From positions 310,001-374,000 of the forward strand of contig CAWGOJ010000039.1 in assembly GCA_963824195.1 (NCBI GenBank): a stretch of DNA of 64,000 nt, read 5' to 3'. Within the stretch, counting starts at the first letter, position 1. Each line of letters opens with the position of its first letter. Under the pieces are notes generated by a model, which saw nothing but the letters and a program-made list of their open reading frames with translations, had not been told where the DNA came from and did no database searches. The stretch comes from Bog-473 sp963824195. GTDB lineage: Bacteria > Actinomycetota > Acidimicrobiia > Acidimicrobiales > RAAP-2. A program made the translations under genes and the position numbers. Shown piece by piece: positions 1-7,516 of this stretch.

Positions 1-42
1 GGATTCGTTTCTTGAATGGCGTCATTTTCGCCTGAAGGTCGT

Positions 43-71
43 CGTGCGCGCTGCGTGCGCGAACGTGCGCG
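43..71 (+). repeat. Three direct octamers beside the integrase 3' end
   Basis: The octamer CGTGCGCG occurs at 43-50, 54-61 and 64-71, spaced 11 and 10 bp, about one helical turn. It starts 21 bp beyond the stop codon of the minus-strand integrase remnant. Phased direct repeats next to an int gene are typical of integrase arm-type binding sites, so that role is inferred. The same octamer recurs twice at 6689-6707. Confidence 0.55.
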
Positions 72-91
72 ATCTCCACGGTCGTCGGCGG

Positions 92-1135
92 TCACCAACG
101 GTCGGTCCGGTCCAGTGCCTCGAGGGCGTGCGCGATGAAGCGGTCACGCTCGCGAATGGCGTGCTCGTAGCGGAGCGCCATCTGCGGCGAGGACCACCCG
201 CCACGGGCCATCACCTCCTTGGTCGAGGCGCCGGCCGCGGCCGCCATGGTGCCCGCGAAATGCCGCAGGTCGTGGAAACGCAGGGCGGGCAGCCCAAACC
301 TCCTCCCGAGCGCTCCTCCAGGCCTCCTCAAGCCACTGGGGGCGCAATGGGAGACCGGTGCAGCCGACGAAGAACGGCGCATCGACGGCTGCGCACACGA
401 AAGACCTCAGATGCTCCTGAAGGACCTGCATGGCGCTCGGCGGCATGTGCACCGTCCTCACGCCAGCACCCGACTTCGGCGGGCCCACGATGACGGCACC
501 GTTGCGCCGCTCCCCCAGCGACCGCTCGACCGGGACCGTGCCGGCGGCCACGTCGAGGTCGTCCCTCCGTAGCCCCAACACCTCGCCCCGGCGGAGGGTG
601 CCCCACGCTGCCAACACGACGGCGGCTCGCAGCTTGGCCGGCATTGCCCGCATGAGGGCCTCGACCTCGGCGACGGTCGGTATCTGGCGCTCCTTCGAGC
701 GGTCGCGCCGGCTCCCCGGATGCGGCACGGGGTGCGGGCGACCATCTGGTCCGTCACCGCTGTGTTGAAGATGGCCCACAGGAGCCGGTAGGCGGACGTG
801 GCGGCGCCGGGAGTGCGGGCCGACGTGAGGGCGTACCAGGAGCGGACCTGCCCAGCGCTGACCCGAGCGAGCTCCATATCGCCGAAAGCGGGACCGAGAT
901 GGTTGGCGATGAGCGAGGCGTACTGGTCCCGGCTGAGGGGCCTCAGGTCGGTCCGTTGCGCCAGCCACTCCTGTGCGTAGTCCCCGAACAGGCAGCGACC
1001 GAGACGTTCAGGACGAAGGAGGACGGCCAGCTGTTTCTCACGCTCCGAACCATCCGAGAGGATCGGTGAGGGGGTCAGAGATTCTGTGCATTGGCTCCAG
1101 AGAGCATCCAGGCCGGCCGCTCGGCGGCCGGCCAC
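92..1135 (-). pseudogene. Tyrosine recombinase/phage integrase, frameshifted
   Basis: Three consecutive minus-strand frames together encode a site-specific tyrosine integrase. The SAM-like N-terminal DNA-binding domain is read from 1135 to about 710, the first half of the catalytic domain (with TLRRGEVLGLR, the catalytic Arg) from about 710 to 305, and the C-terminal box (FHDLRHFAGT, GWSS, ALRYEHA with the nucleophile Tyr) from about 305 to 92. Single-base slips near 710 and 305 break the frame. A missing C near 710 would restore a GAGRDRSKER junction. The N-terminus is probably also shortened. It is either a decayed gene or two sequencing indels. It probably once moved the accessory island to its right. 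Confidence 0.85.
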
Positions 1136-1299
1136 TGCAATTGTGGACCTTCGTTGGAACTCCCGGCGCAGCCGTCAAGGGTCCGCTCCGCCGGCCTCCG
1201 GCCGCCCCTGACTGCTGCTTGTGGTGGCGTTCCGACCCTGCCCCATACCGGCACGATTGGGACACCCACCTGAGGCGTCGGAACAGCCCGTGCGGATCG

Positions 1300-2223
1300 C
1301 TATGCCATCGCTTGCTCGCCGGTTGATGCGTGAGGATCCGACGGTGAGGCAGCGCGCCTCCACATCAGAGCGAATAGAAGAACCGTCACGATGCCAATGG
1401 TATTGAGGATCGTGATCGACACCGTGACCAGCGGATCGGCTCGAAAGGGGAAGATCATCATCAGGAGCATGGGGGCGATGTTGCGCACCGCCGTGGTCAC
1501 CTCGGTCGCATGCCTGATCCCCACGTCTTTGACTCGAAGGCCGGAAACGAGCAGGTAAGCACACCCGAGGCCGATGAACGGTCCGGCAATGGCAGCGATG
1601 TAGCTGTACGTGCCCCATTCCTTCACGAACAGGCTCCAATACGCAAACAGCGTGAAGTTGAGATTGAAGAGGAGACACAGGATCGAGATTCGGACAACCC
1701 ACTGCTGCGTTGGCGGCGTCAGGTCGGGCCACCAGAGCCTGAAGGCGCACCCGAGGACCAGTGGCAGGGCCAAGAAGAGCAACAGTGGCCAAGCAACACT
1801 CCACACAGAGATCGTGAGACTTGAGTCAACCGCATGGACGGCGGGGGGCAGTCCTATCGGGAGGGCGATGATCGTCACGACAGTCAAGACCACCAACAGC
1901 GTGGTGGAGATGCTGACATTCGCCTTGGCCAAGTTCGCCAGGAGCGGAGCGAAAGGCATCCCTGCACACAGGGCTGCGACACAGAACCCGACTTTGATCT
2001 CTCCGGGAATCGACGACGCCACCGTCAGCAGATAGCCGATGAACAGGAGCGGGATTACGACGAAGTTAGCCACCAACGCCCACACGGCAATCTTCCAATG
2101 GGCGAGGGCCAGGGCTAGTTGCTTGCCGACCTCAAGCCTGAGGCCCAGACCGAACGCGTTCAAGATCACGAAGAGCAACCCAAACCCGTTGATCAGCATG
2201 CTCGAACTGGACTGAGTTGACAT
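1300..2223 (-). CDS. Bile acid:sodium symporter (BASS/SBF) family transporter
   Basis: This 307-residue protein is almost entirely hydrophobic, with about nine to ten predicted membrane helices. The stretch ATEVTTAVRNIAP near residue 230 resembles the conserved SBF-family core, where polar residues line the transport path. Length matches bacterial BASS/ArsB-like SBF proteins (300-330 residues). Family members move organic anions with sodium; the substrate here cannot be told. It stands alone on the minus strand, next to the integrase remnant and divergent from a small membrane ORF. Start is the ATG at 2223; no strong ribosome site precedes it. Confidence 0.8.
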   Translation of the reverse strand: MSTQSSSSMLINGFGLLFVILNAFGLGLRLEVGKQLALALAHWKIAVWALVANFVVIPLLFIGYLLTVASSIPGEIKVGFCVAALCAGMPFAPLLANLAKANVSISTTLLVVLTVVTIIALPIGLPPAVHAVDSSLTISVWSVAWPLLLFLALPLVLGCAFRLWWPDLTPPTQQWVVRISILCLLFNLNFTLFAYWSLFVKEWGTYSYIAAIAGPFIGLGCAYLLVSGLRVKDVGIRHATEVTTAVRNIAPMLLMMIFPFRADPLVTVSITILNTIGIVTVLLFALMWRRAASPSDPHASTGEQAMA

Positions 2224-2286
2224 ATCGCTCCCGTGTCACGAGCAGCAGACCTCTGATGCTATCCAGGTTGCGCCAATCCGGCTTGA

Positions 2287-2306
2287 GGTGTCCCCGTTCG
2301 CCGGGA
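2287..2306 (-). repeat. Dispersed intergenic repeat, copy 1
   Basis: Read on the minus strand this is TCCCGGCGAACGGGGACACC, matching the consensus CCGGCGAACGGGGCACCC found in nine intergenic places between 2.3 and 17.9 kb. The core can fold on itself (TCCCCG against CGGGA). Confidence 0.5.
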
Positions 2307-2343
2307 TGGGGTCGCAGCCAGCCATGCGCCATACGATGGTTTC

Positions 2344-2475
2344 GTGCGGATTGTGCTGCTGGTCGTGGGAGCGATGCTGATCCTGCTTGGATTCGGCTTG
2401 GCGTTCACGATCTTCAGTTTGATTTCTATCTTGCTCGGGATCGTGGCGATTGCGTTCGGCGTATTGCGCGTCTAA
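2344..2475 (+). CDS. Small membrane protein, 43 residues
   Basis: A GTG-started frame encodes 43 residues, nearly all hydrophobic, forming two helices joined by a short FTIFSL turn and ending in LRV. No homolog is recognised. It lies between the divergent transporter and the TIGR03086 gene, with no clear Shine-Dalgarno sequence. The composition (LLVVGAMLILLGFGLA) is hard to explain by chance in a frame without stops, but short hydrophobic ORFs do arise randomly, so the call is tentative. Confidence 0.4.
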   Translation: MRIVLLVVGAMLILLGFGLAFTIFSLISILLGIVAIAFGVLRV

Positions 2476-2563
2476 CCCATGACAACTCTGCCCCAGTTCG
2501 CCGGTCCAGTGCGGCCAGGCGGCACTTCGGAGGCAGTCTCATGCCCTCAAATCGGGCGTTAGC
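2471..2563 (+). repeat. Imperfect 93-bp palindrome, attC-like
   Basis: The segment opens with TCTAACCC and closes with GGGCGTTAGCC, complementary outer boxes like the R'' and R' boxes of integron attC sites. ACTCTGCC (2485-2492) and GGCAGTCT (2532-2539) form an inner imperfect arm. It directly follows a small ORF. The right box GTTAGCC departs by one base from GTTRRRY, and no integron integrase is visible. It contains dispersed-repeat copy 2. Confidence 0.3.
2488..2507 (-). repeat. Dispersed intergenic repeat, copy 2
   Basis: The minus strand reads GGACCGGCGAACTGGGGCAG, nearly identical to copy 3 at 5098-5119. It sits in the middle of the attC-like palindrome downstream of the 43-residue ORF. 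Confidence 0.55.
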
Positions 2564-2988
2564 CTGCAAGAAGATCGAGTCATCCAAAGGCAGACCAATG
2601 ATTGACCTCAAGCCAGCGTGCGACCAGATGATCCGTGTGGTCTCGGGCATTGCGACTGAGCAGCTTGCAGCTCCCACCCCGTGTACCGAATACACCGTCG
2701 GCGAACTCATCGACCATGTGGACCTGGTGACCCAGGGGGCAATGGCGCTCGCTCTGGGCATATCGCTTCCCAGCACTGGCTACTCACACCTCGAACCAGA
2801 CTGGCAGGACGCGGTCATCGAGCATTTGCAGGCGCTGGGTGAGGCATGGGACGACCCGGCGGTATGGGCGGGCAGCGGCAACGTACCGGCATCGGACCTG
2901 TCCAATACGACGTGGGGCAAGATCACCCTGACGGAGTTGGTCGTGCACGATTGGGATTTAGCCAAGGCCACCGGCCAACCCTTCGACC

Positions 2989-4108
2989 TTGGAGGGGAGG
3001 AGGGATGGGTGTTAGAGTTGTTATTTTTTTTTTTTTTTTTATTGTTTTTTTTGTTTGTTTTAATATTTTATTGTTTATTTTGTATATTTTTTTTTTTTGT
3101 TTTTTTTTGTTTTTTTTTATTTTTTTTTTTTTTTGTTTATTTTATATATTGGGTAGAGTAAGAAGAGATAGAGAAAGATAAGAGTAAGAGAATGAGTAAA
3201 GAGGATAAGAAAAGTATAGATGAGTTATATAAGTATTTATGTGAGTTTTGATGTTTTATTTTGTTTTTTAAGATTTTATTTTTTTTTTTTGTGTTGTAGA
3301 TATATTGTTTTAAGTTGTATTGTGTTATATAGATGTTTATATTGAGTATTTAGAGTTAGAGATGATTTGTATGTTATTGTATTTAGATTTTTATATTTAT
3401 TATGATGTAAAATATAGGTTTTTGAGTATATGAGTTGTTTATGATGATTTATTGGATGAATATATTAGTAGTATATATGAGTATAATTATGATGTTTATG
3501 TGTTGTGTTAGTTTTGTTGATAGTTGTGATTTGATGATGAGATGATGAGATGATATTAGTTGTGTTGTTTTTTGAAGTTTTTTGTTTTTTATTTTTTTTG
3601 TTTTTTTTTGTTAATTTTTTTTTTGTTTTTTTTGATGTGTTTTTGTGTTTTTTTGTTTTGTTTTTTGGCCATAATAAGTTGATGTTATTAATTGTTTGTG
3701 ATTAGATGATATTAATTATGTTTGTATTTGTTTATTTTTTTGTTATATTAGTTTTATAAATGATGATTTTGATTGGAGAATAGTGGGTTGGAGAGTGTAT
3801 AAGAGGATATGAATGGATTTGGTGTTTGTTGTGTTGGAGATGGTTATATTTTATTGGTGAGAAGAGGATTTGTATGGATTAGTGTATGATTATGATGGTG
3901 GTGTGTAATATTTAGATATGTGTTATGAGGAGTGATTAGATGATGAATATGTGGTGATGTTGGTTGGGTATAAGGGTGATAGTTATGATTATGTTTTTGA
4001 TGAGATTGTTTATGGGTTTTATTAGATTGAGTTGATTTATTGTTAAGGGTTTTGGAGAATTTTTGAATAGGTTGAGTTGGTTATGGTGGTTTGGGTTAGT
4101 TGGTGGAA
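2989..4108 (+). other. 1.12-kb tract with almost no C on the + strand
   Basis: Between C2988 and C4109 only two C residues occur, both in GGCC at 3668-3671, although the flanks are GC-rich. G, A and T are all present, and T dominates, with runs up to about 20. Expected transposase codons appear with C replaced mostly by T (CCC to TTT, GAC to GAT, CAG to TAG) and at times by A or G (ACC to AAT, GCC to GAT, TCC to TAT). The frame is kept from 3669 to 4205, so this is substitution without indels. The loss starts with the IS and fades about 110 bp before its right end. Confidence 0.95.
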
Positions 4109-4222
4109 CGAGAGGCGATTATAAGAGGTTTGTGGCTACGTGTCGCTGGCGGAGTTCGAGGGGAGCTACTACAGTCGATTAGGAGAGGTTAGCTCGGCTG
4201 CGTAAGATTTAAAAACCTATCA
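3003..4222 (+). mobile_element. IS3-family insertion sequence, 1220 bp, C-depleted
   Basis: The element is bounded by GAG duplications at 3000-3002 and 4223-4225. The left end GGATGGGTGTT and the reverse complement of the right end, TGATAGGTTTT, match at 8 of 11 positions. The + strand frame ending at TAA 4203-4205 reads as an IS3 OrfB transposase once T is allowed to stand for C: first Asp at 3708, second Asp at 3894, Glu at 4002, giving the DD(35)E spacing of this family, then GPWR, EQVEL, WWNERRL and LAEFE. Length, 3-bp duplication and spacing all fit IS3. In-frame TAA, TAG and TGA occur where CAA, CAG and CGA are expected. Confidence 0.85.
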
Positions 4223-4483
4223 GAGCGGACGCTGCAGGCGTGCTTTGACCATGTGGCTATGTTCGTTCCCAACGCTCCACTACCGGACCTATGGGGCCCT
4301 CCGGTAGAACTTCCGCCCGATGCCGCACTTCTCGACCGCATCGTGGCGATTACCGGCCGCGTCCCCTAACGCCAATCGGGACGGGTGCAGCCCGAGCGAC
4401 ACGAGTGGACCAGGTCCGAGCGGGACCCTGCGCAGGCAGTGCGGGGTCGAGCACCCCGAACTGAGTTCGAGGAGAATGTTGTG

Positions 4484-5062
4484 ATGAGTGCCGGTGCCAA
4501 GGACCTAGACGTTGGGTTCAGTTGGCGAGGTGACGTCGGGACGGTCCACGTTGAATACGTTCCGAACAGCGATCCTGAGTTCTACGGATGTTGGTGGCCG
4601 GTCGCGGAAGGCTTTCCGGTCTGCACCGCGACCGTCGATTACCCGACTCTGGGCTACCGCTCAATGTTCGGATGGGTGCAGGTCGTTCGCTCCACGGACA
4701 ACGAATCTGGCGGTTCGCGATTTGAGCTGGACCCGTTCGGACTTTTCGGCGATGCACCTTCGCCTTACTGCTGGTACGGGCAGCGCCCGACCCTCTTCGA
4801 CGCTCCGTCACGTTCGGTCAGACAACCCCTTGAATGGGTGGCGCACAGCTTTCTGGCCACCACGCCCCTGGACGAGGTCGCTCAGTTGAAGGCTCGGCGT
4901 GTCGTACCTCTTGTGGGATTCTCCTGGGGCTTCACAGACACGGGCAGCAGCGTGACCCTCGGCGACATCGAGGTGCTCACGGACCGTGACTGGACGATGC
5001 ATCTCGACGTTCTTCGACAGGGGTACCCGATGTGGGTCTTCTCAGAGGGAACCGAGAGGTAG
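4484..5062 (+). CDS. Hypothetical protein, 192 residues
   Basis: No family is recognised. The protein is soluble, rich in Trp, Tyr and Phe, with acidic and aromatic patches (FYGCWWPVAEGFPV, FGWVQVV) and no signal peptide or membrane helix. The ATG at 4484 is preferred because GAGGAGA lies at 4468-4474, nine bases upstream; the frame stays open 33 codons further 5' but that part has no ribosome site and begins only 15 bp after the TIGR03086 stop. Composition looks like a real coding region. Confidence 0.6.
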   Translation: MSAGAKDLDVGFSWRGDVGTVHVEYVPNSDPEFYGCWWPVAEGFPVCTATVDYPTLGYRSMFGWVQVVRSTDNESGGSRFELDPFGLFGDAPSPYCWYGQRPTLFDAPSRSVRQPLEWVAHSFLATTPLDEVAQLKARRVVPLVGFSWGFTDTGSSVTLGDIEVLTDRDWTMHLDVLRQGYPMWVFSEGTER

Positions 5063-5096
5063 CAACGGCGCTGAGTCACCAGTCCGTCTTGAAGCC

Positions 5097-5131
5097 AGGG
5101 TGCCCCAGTTCGCCGGTCCTGGGCGCACCCT
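5097..5131 (+). repeat. Dispersed repeat copy 3 within a strong hairpin
   Basis: AGGGTGCCCCAG at 5097-5108 pairs with CTGGGCGCACCCT at 5119-5131 around a loop of ten bases; the arms pair fully apart from one bulged base. The minus-strand repeat core GGACCGGCGAACTGGGGCAC lies across the left arm and loop. It follows the hypothetical gene and could act as a terminator, although no T-run follows. Confidence 0.6.
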
Positions 5132-5227
5132 GCGGCCTTCGGGGGCAGCGGCTAGGTGGGGTCTCTGAGTCAATAGGCGTAGGATTGGCTCTAAGGGCAT
5201 CGAAAGGCGACCAGCTACGCTTCAGGT

Positions 5228-6505
5228 GTGGCGCCCGACCGCCAATTCGCCGACAGCACTTCCGTATCCGGCGCTTCAACTGATCTTGTGACATCTTCTG
5301 GGGATCCAGATATCCAAGCGCAAGTCCGCGACCCTGCGCGAAGACGAAAGCGGAGGCGGGGACTCAGTCGCCGGGGCAGACTCGTGCGCGCATTAATCGT
5401 GGCACCTCTCGTCGTCGTGCTGTTATGGGCGACCGTTTCCTATACGGTCTGGATGCTGCGGCCCACGAGCCTCTCATGGAAAGTGAATAGCGTTGAATGG
5501 GTGAGGTACAACGTCCCCTTCGGTATAGGCAACTGGGTCGCCGACCACGTCGAGCAGGTTTACTACAGCAACCAAGCGCCCAAAAAGGGCGGGCCACAGC
5601 TGAAGAGCCTACCGAAGGTGGGGGTAAAGCACACCACGGCCCCAGCGGCGACAGCATGGCCGCCGGCGATCACTCCGATATTCTCCAACCCGCTTCCCGG
5701 CGAGGGTGTCTGGCAGCCGACCGGACCATCGATCGATGGTGCTGCACCCGTTTTGGTAACGACGTATCGTCCTGACCCCAACTACCCACAGATCGTGGCC
5801 TACGTCGCCTGGTTCGACCACACACGTACCGAGCTCGCGTATTACCCGGGCCGCTATGAGCCGCCGAATGCAGCCGTGCGCGGGCCAACGATGGTCCCAT
5901 ACAGCCAGCGTTCTCGTCTCCTTGCGACCTTCAACGGCGGCTTCACCTATGTCGATGGCGACAACGGGTCAGCCGATAACGGCCAAACGAACGAGCCGCT
6001 GAAGGACGGCAACGCGACGCTCATTGGATATACGGATGGTCGCGTCGACATCGTGGATTGGAGCGGGGGACCGAACCCAGGCCCGGGCGTCGCATGGGCC
6101 CGACAGAGCCTGGCTCCGATCGTCTGGAACAGTCAGCTGAATCCCACGTTGGACACTAATCCGGATAGCCCGCAGTGGGGATACACGCTCGGTGGCGTGA
6201 CCCAAGTTTGGCGCACTGGCGTTGGCATCGATGCTCGAGGCAACCTCATTTACGTCGCCGCGAATTATCAGACAGTAGTCAGCATCGCGCAGATCCTTCA
6301 GCACGTCGGAGCGGTGCGGGCGATGGAGTTCGACATCAATCCCGAATGGCACACGCTCAACACCTACAACCCCCCGGGCCTCAACCCCACGATGGTTGGG
6401 CCCAACCCGAATCAGTCGCCCGACCGCTACCTCGTCCCCGATGACCGTGACTTCTTTGCGGTTTACCGACCGGTTCCCGGCCCGGTGACTGTCCCGTTCG
6501 GGTAA
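5228..6505 (+). CDS. Phosphodiester glycosidase (NAGPA-domain) membrane protein
   Basis: The 425-residue protein has a basic N-terminus (RRRKRRRGLSRRGR), one membrane helix around residues 53-72, a Pro/Ala-rich linker, and a C-terminal domain of the phosphodiester glycosidase family. Recognisable family positions are LLATFNGGF, GVGIDARGNLIYV and AMEFDINPEW. Relatives cleave GlcNAc-1-phosphodiesters or act in exopolysaccharide metabolism. It should be anchored in the membrane with the enzyme outside. It stands alone between a repeat hairpin and the att-type scar. The start is uncertain; no clear ribosome site is seen. Confidence 0.8.
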   Translation: MAPDRQFADSTSVSGASTDLVTSSGDPDIQAQVRDPARRRKRRRGLSRRGRLVRALIVAPLVVVLLWATVSYTVWMLRPTSLSWKVNSVEWVRYNVPFGIGNWVADHVEQVYYSNQAPKKGGPQLKSLPKVGVKHTTAPAATAWPPAITPIFSNPLPGEGVWQPTGPSIDGAAPVLVTTYRPDPNYPQIVAYVAWFDHTRTELAYYPGRYEPPNAAVRGPTMVPYSQRSRLLATFNGGFTYVDGDNGSADNGQTNEPLKDGNATLIGYTDGRVDIVDWSGGPNPGPGVAWARQSLAPIVWNSQLNPTLDTNPDSPQWGYTLGGVTQVWRTGVGIDARGNLIYVAANYQTVVSIAQILQHVGAVRAMEFDINPEWHTLNTYNPPGLNPTMVGPNPNQSPDRYLVPDDRDFFAVYRPVPGPVTVPFG

Positions 6506-6688
6506 GGATGGCTCGCCTGCGACCATTTACATCGCGTTCGTCTGTATCAGGCTTTCAATTCCCATGCCAAAGTAGCCACGTAGATTGATACTCCTCTGAG
6601 GGTCCACCGCTTCATTGCTGGTCCTACATAGCTTCGGGAGTGGTGGCGGGTGCCGCCTGCTCCAAGATCCTTGAGATTTCTCAAGCTT

Positions 6689-6707
6689 CGTGCGCGATCC
6701 GTGCGCG
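6689..6707 (+). repeat. Two direct octamers near the first tRNA-end scar
   Basis: CGTGCGCG recurs at 6689-6696 and 6700-6707, 11 bp apart, in the same orientation as the integrase-side array at 43-71. To the right CGGTCCTCGGCGGTC matches CGGTCGTCGGCGGTC at 78-92, so the two places share descent. Confidence 0.55.
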
Positions 6708-6815
6708 AGGGAACGGAAAACAGCGGTCCTCGGCGGTCGCGGGTGGTCAGCAAAACGGGTATCTGAACTGGCCCTTTGTCGAAATCTCCTCGTCCTCGAA
6801 ATCGCTTCTTTCGAT

Positions 6816-6851
6816 TCCGTAGGTTTCGGGTTCGAATCCCGAGGGGCGCAC
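6816..6851 (+). other. tRNA 3'-end fragment (att-type scar 1)
   Basis: A perfect T-arm (TCGGG, loop TTCGAAT, CCCGA; 6826-6842) is followed by an acceptor strand GGGGCGC and A at 6850. The 5' half of a tRNA (which would begin GCGCCCC) is absent, so this is a 3' fragment such as integrases leave at one end of an element. The 417-bp gap 6506-6922 contains only this scar and the octamers. Confidence 0.7.
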
Positions 6852-6922
6852 TTTCTGGTCTATTCCCCATAGGCCGAGCCAGCGTTGTAAGAGTTTGGTC
6901 GTGAGCTACCAGGAGGTAGTCC

Positions 6923-7246
6923 ATGCCCAAGCGTTATGCACGAGAGTTTCGGCGGGCCGTCTTCGCCCGACTCGTGGCCGGCGAGAGGGTGAGCTCGCTG
7001 TCCAAAGAGCTCGGGGTGTCAGAGGCGACCCCTTACCTGCGGAAGCGCCAGGCGCTCATCGATGCCGGCCGGGCCGAGGGTGTCAAGAGCTTCGAAGCCG
7101 ACGAGCTGGCCCAGGCGCACAGGACCATCGCTGAGCTCGGAGCCGAGCTCGAGGCGGTCAAGGCTGCGGTCGCCCTGAGCACTTCTCTCCACACTCAGGA
7201 CCAGCCGCCGGGCCGCCAGAATCGAGCTCGTCAGAAACGAAGCTGA
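6923..7246 (+). pseudogene. IS3-family OrfA transposase, orphan
   Basis: The 107 residues start like actinobacterial IS3 OrfA proteins: MPKRYAREFRRAV, a helix-turn-helix around LSKELGVSEAT, and a leucine-zipper-like stretch (ELAQAHRTIAELGAELE). AGGAGG lies six bases before the ATG. After about residue 85 the sequence leaves the family, and no OrfB follows in the 250 bp before the next gene, so the element is truncated. It lies 70 bp right of the tRNA-end scar. Confidence 0.75.
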
Positions 7247-7516
7247 CCGCAGGATCGTGGTCGCCTCTGGGTGGGCGATGTGTCAGGACAAACACTGGCC
7301 TGACCTTATCGAACAGGACTCTCACCCCAGAGTGGTCGCTGCAATCATGACAGATGCGAGCGCGGTGAGACTCAGGGGTATCCCGTCCGCCGTTTCGAGG
7401 CGGTTTGGTCGCTTTCCCTGCCGTGAGCCACGGACCTCCTGGGCATCGGCGGTGCAGAGCTGCCAAGCGCGTGATCGGGCGGCCCGCGACAATGGAGCGT
7501 GCTCTTGTCCGGCCGG

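Larger units (their letters stand above)
2598..4369 (+). pseudogene. TIGR03086-family metal-binding protein, split by an IS
   Basis: The first 135 codons (2598-3002) encode the N-terminal DinB/maleylpyruvate-isomerase-like fold typical of TIGR03086 proteins, including CTEYTVGELIDHV and WGKITLTELVVHDWDLA. The last 47 codons (4226-4366) encode the matching end (QACFDHVAMFVPNAP, then LLDRIVAITG). Removing 1220 bp of insertion plus one copy of the 3-bp duplication GAG rejoins them in frame as a 182-residue protein, the normal family length. Such proteins are thought to be mycothiol-linked, metal-binding enzymes. The insertion would end translation inside the IS, so the gene is presumably dead. 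Confidence 0.88.

Noticed and set aside
2217..3161. A 314-codon open frame running through the TIGR03086 start into a Phe/Leu-rich end
   Set aside because: The tail is a product of the C-depleted, T-rich IS sequence, and the part before 2598 has no homology or ribosome site.
3225..3300. An OrfA start (Lys-Tyr-x-x-Glu-Phe pattern) in the C-depleted IS
   Set aside because: Too many ambiguous T positions, and the frame and distance to OrfB do not fit a normal IS3 layout.
6770..6851. A complete tRNA gene, since AATCG-CTTCTTT-CGATT could be an anticodon arm
   Set aside because: The variable region would be nine bases, position 37 is T, and no D-arm or matching 5' acceptor is present; only the 3' end is tRNA-like.
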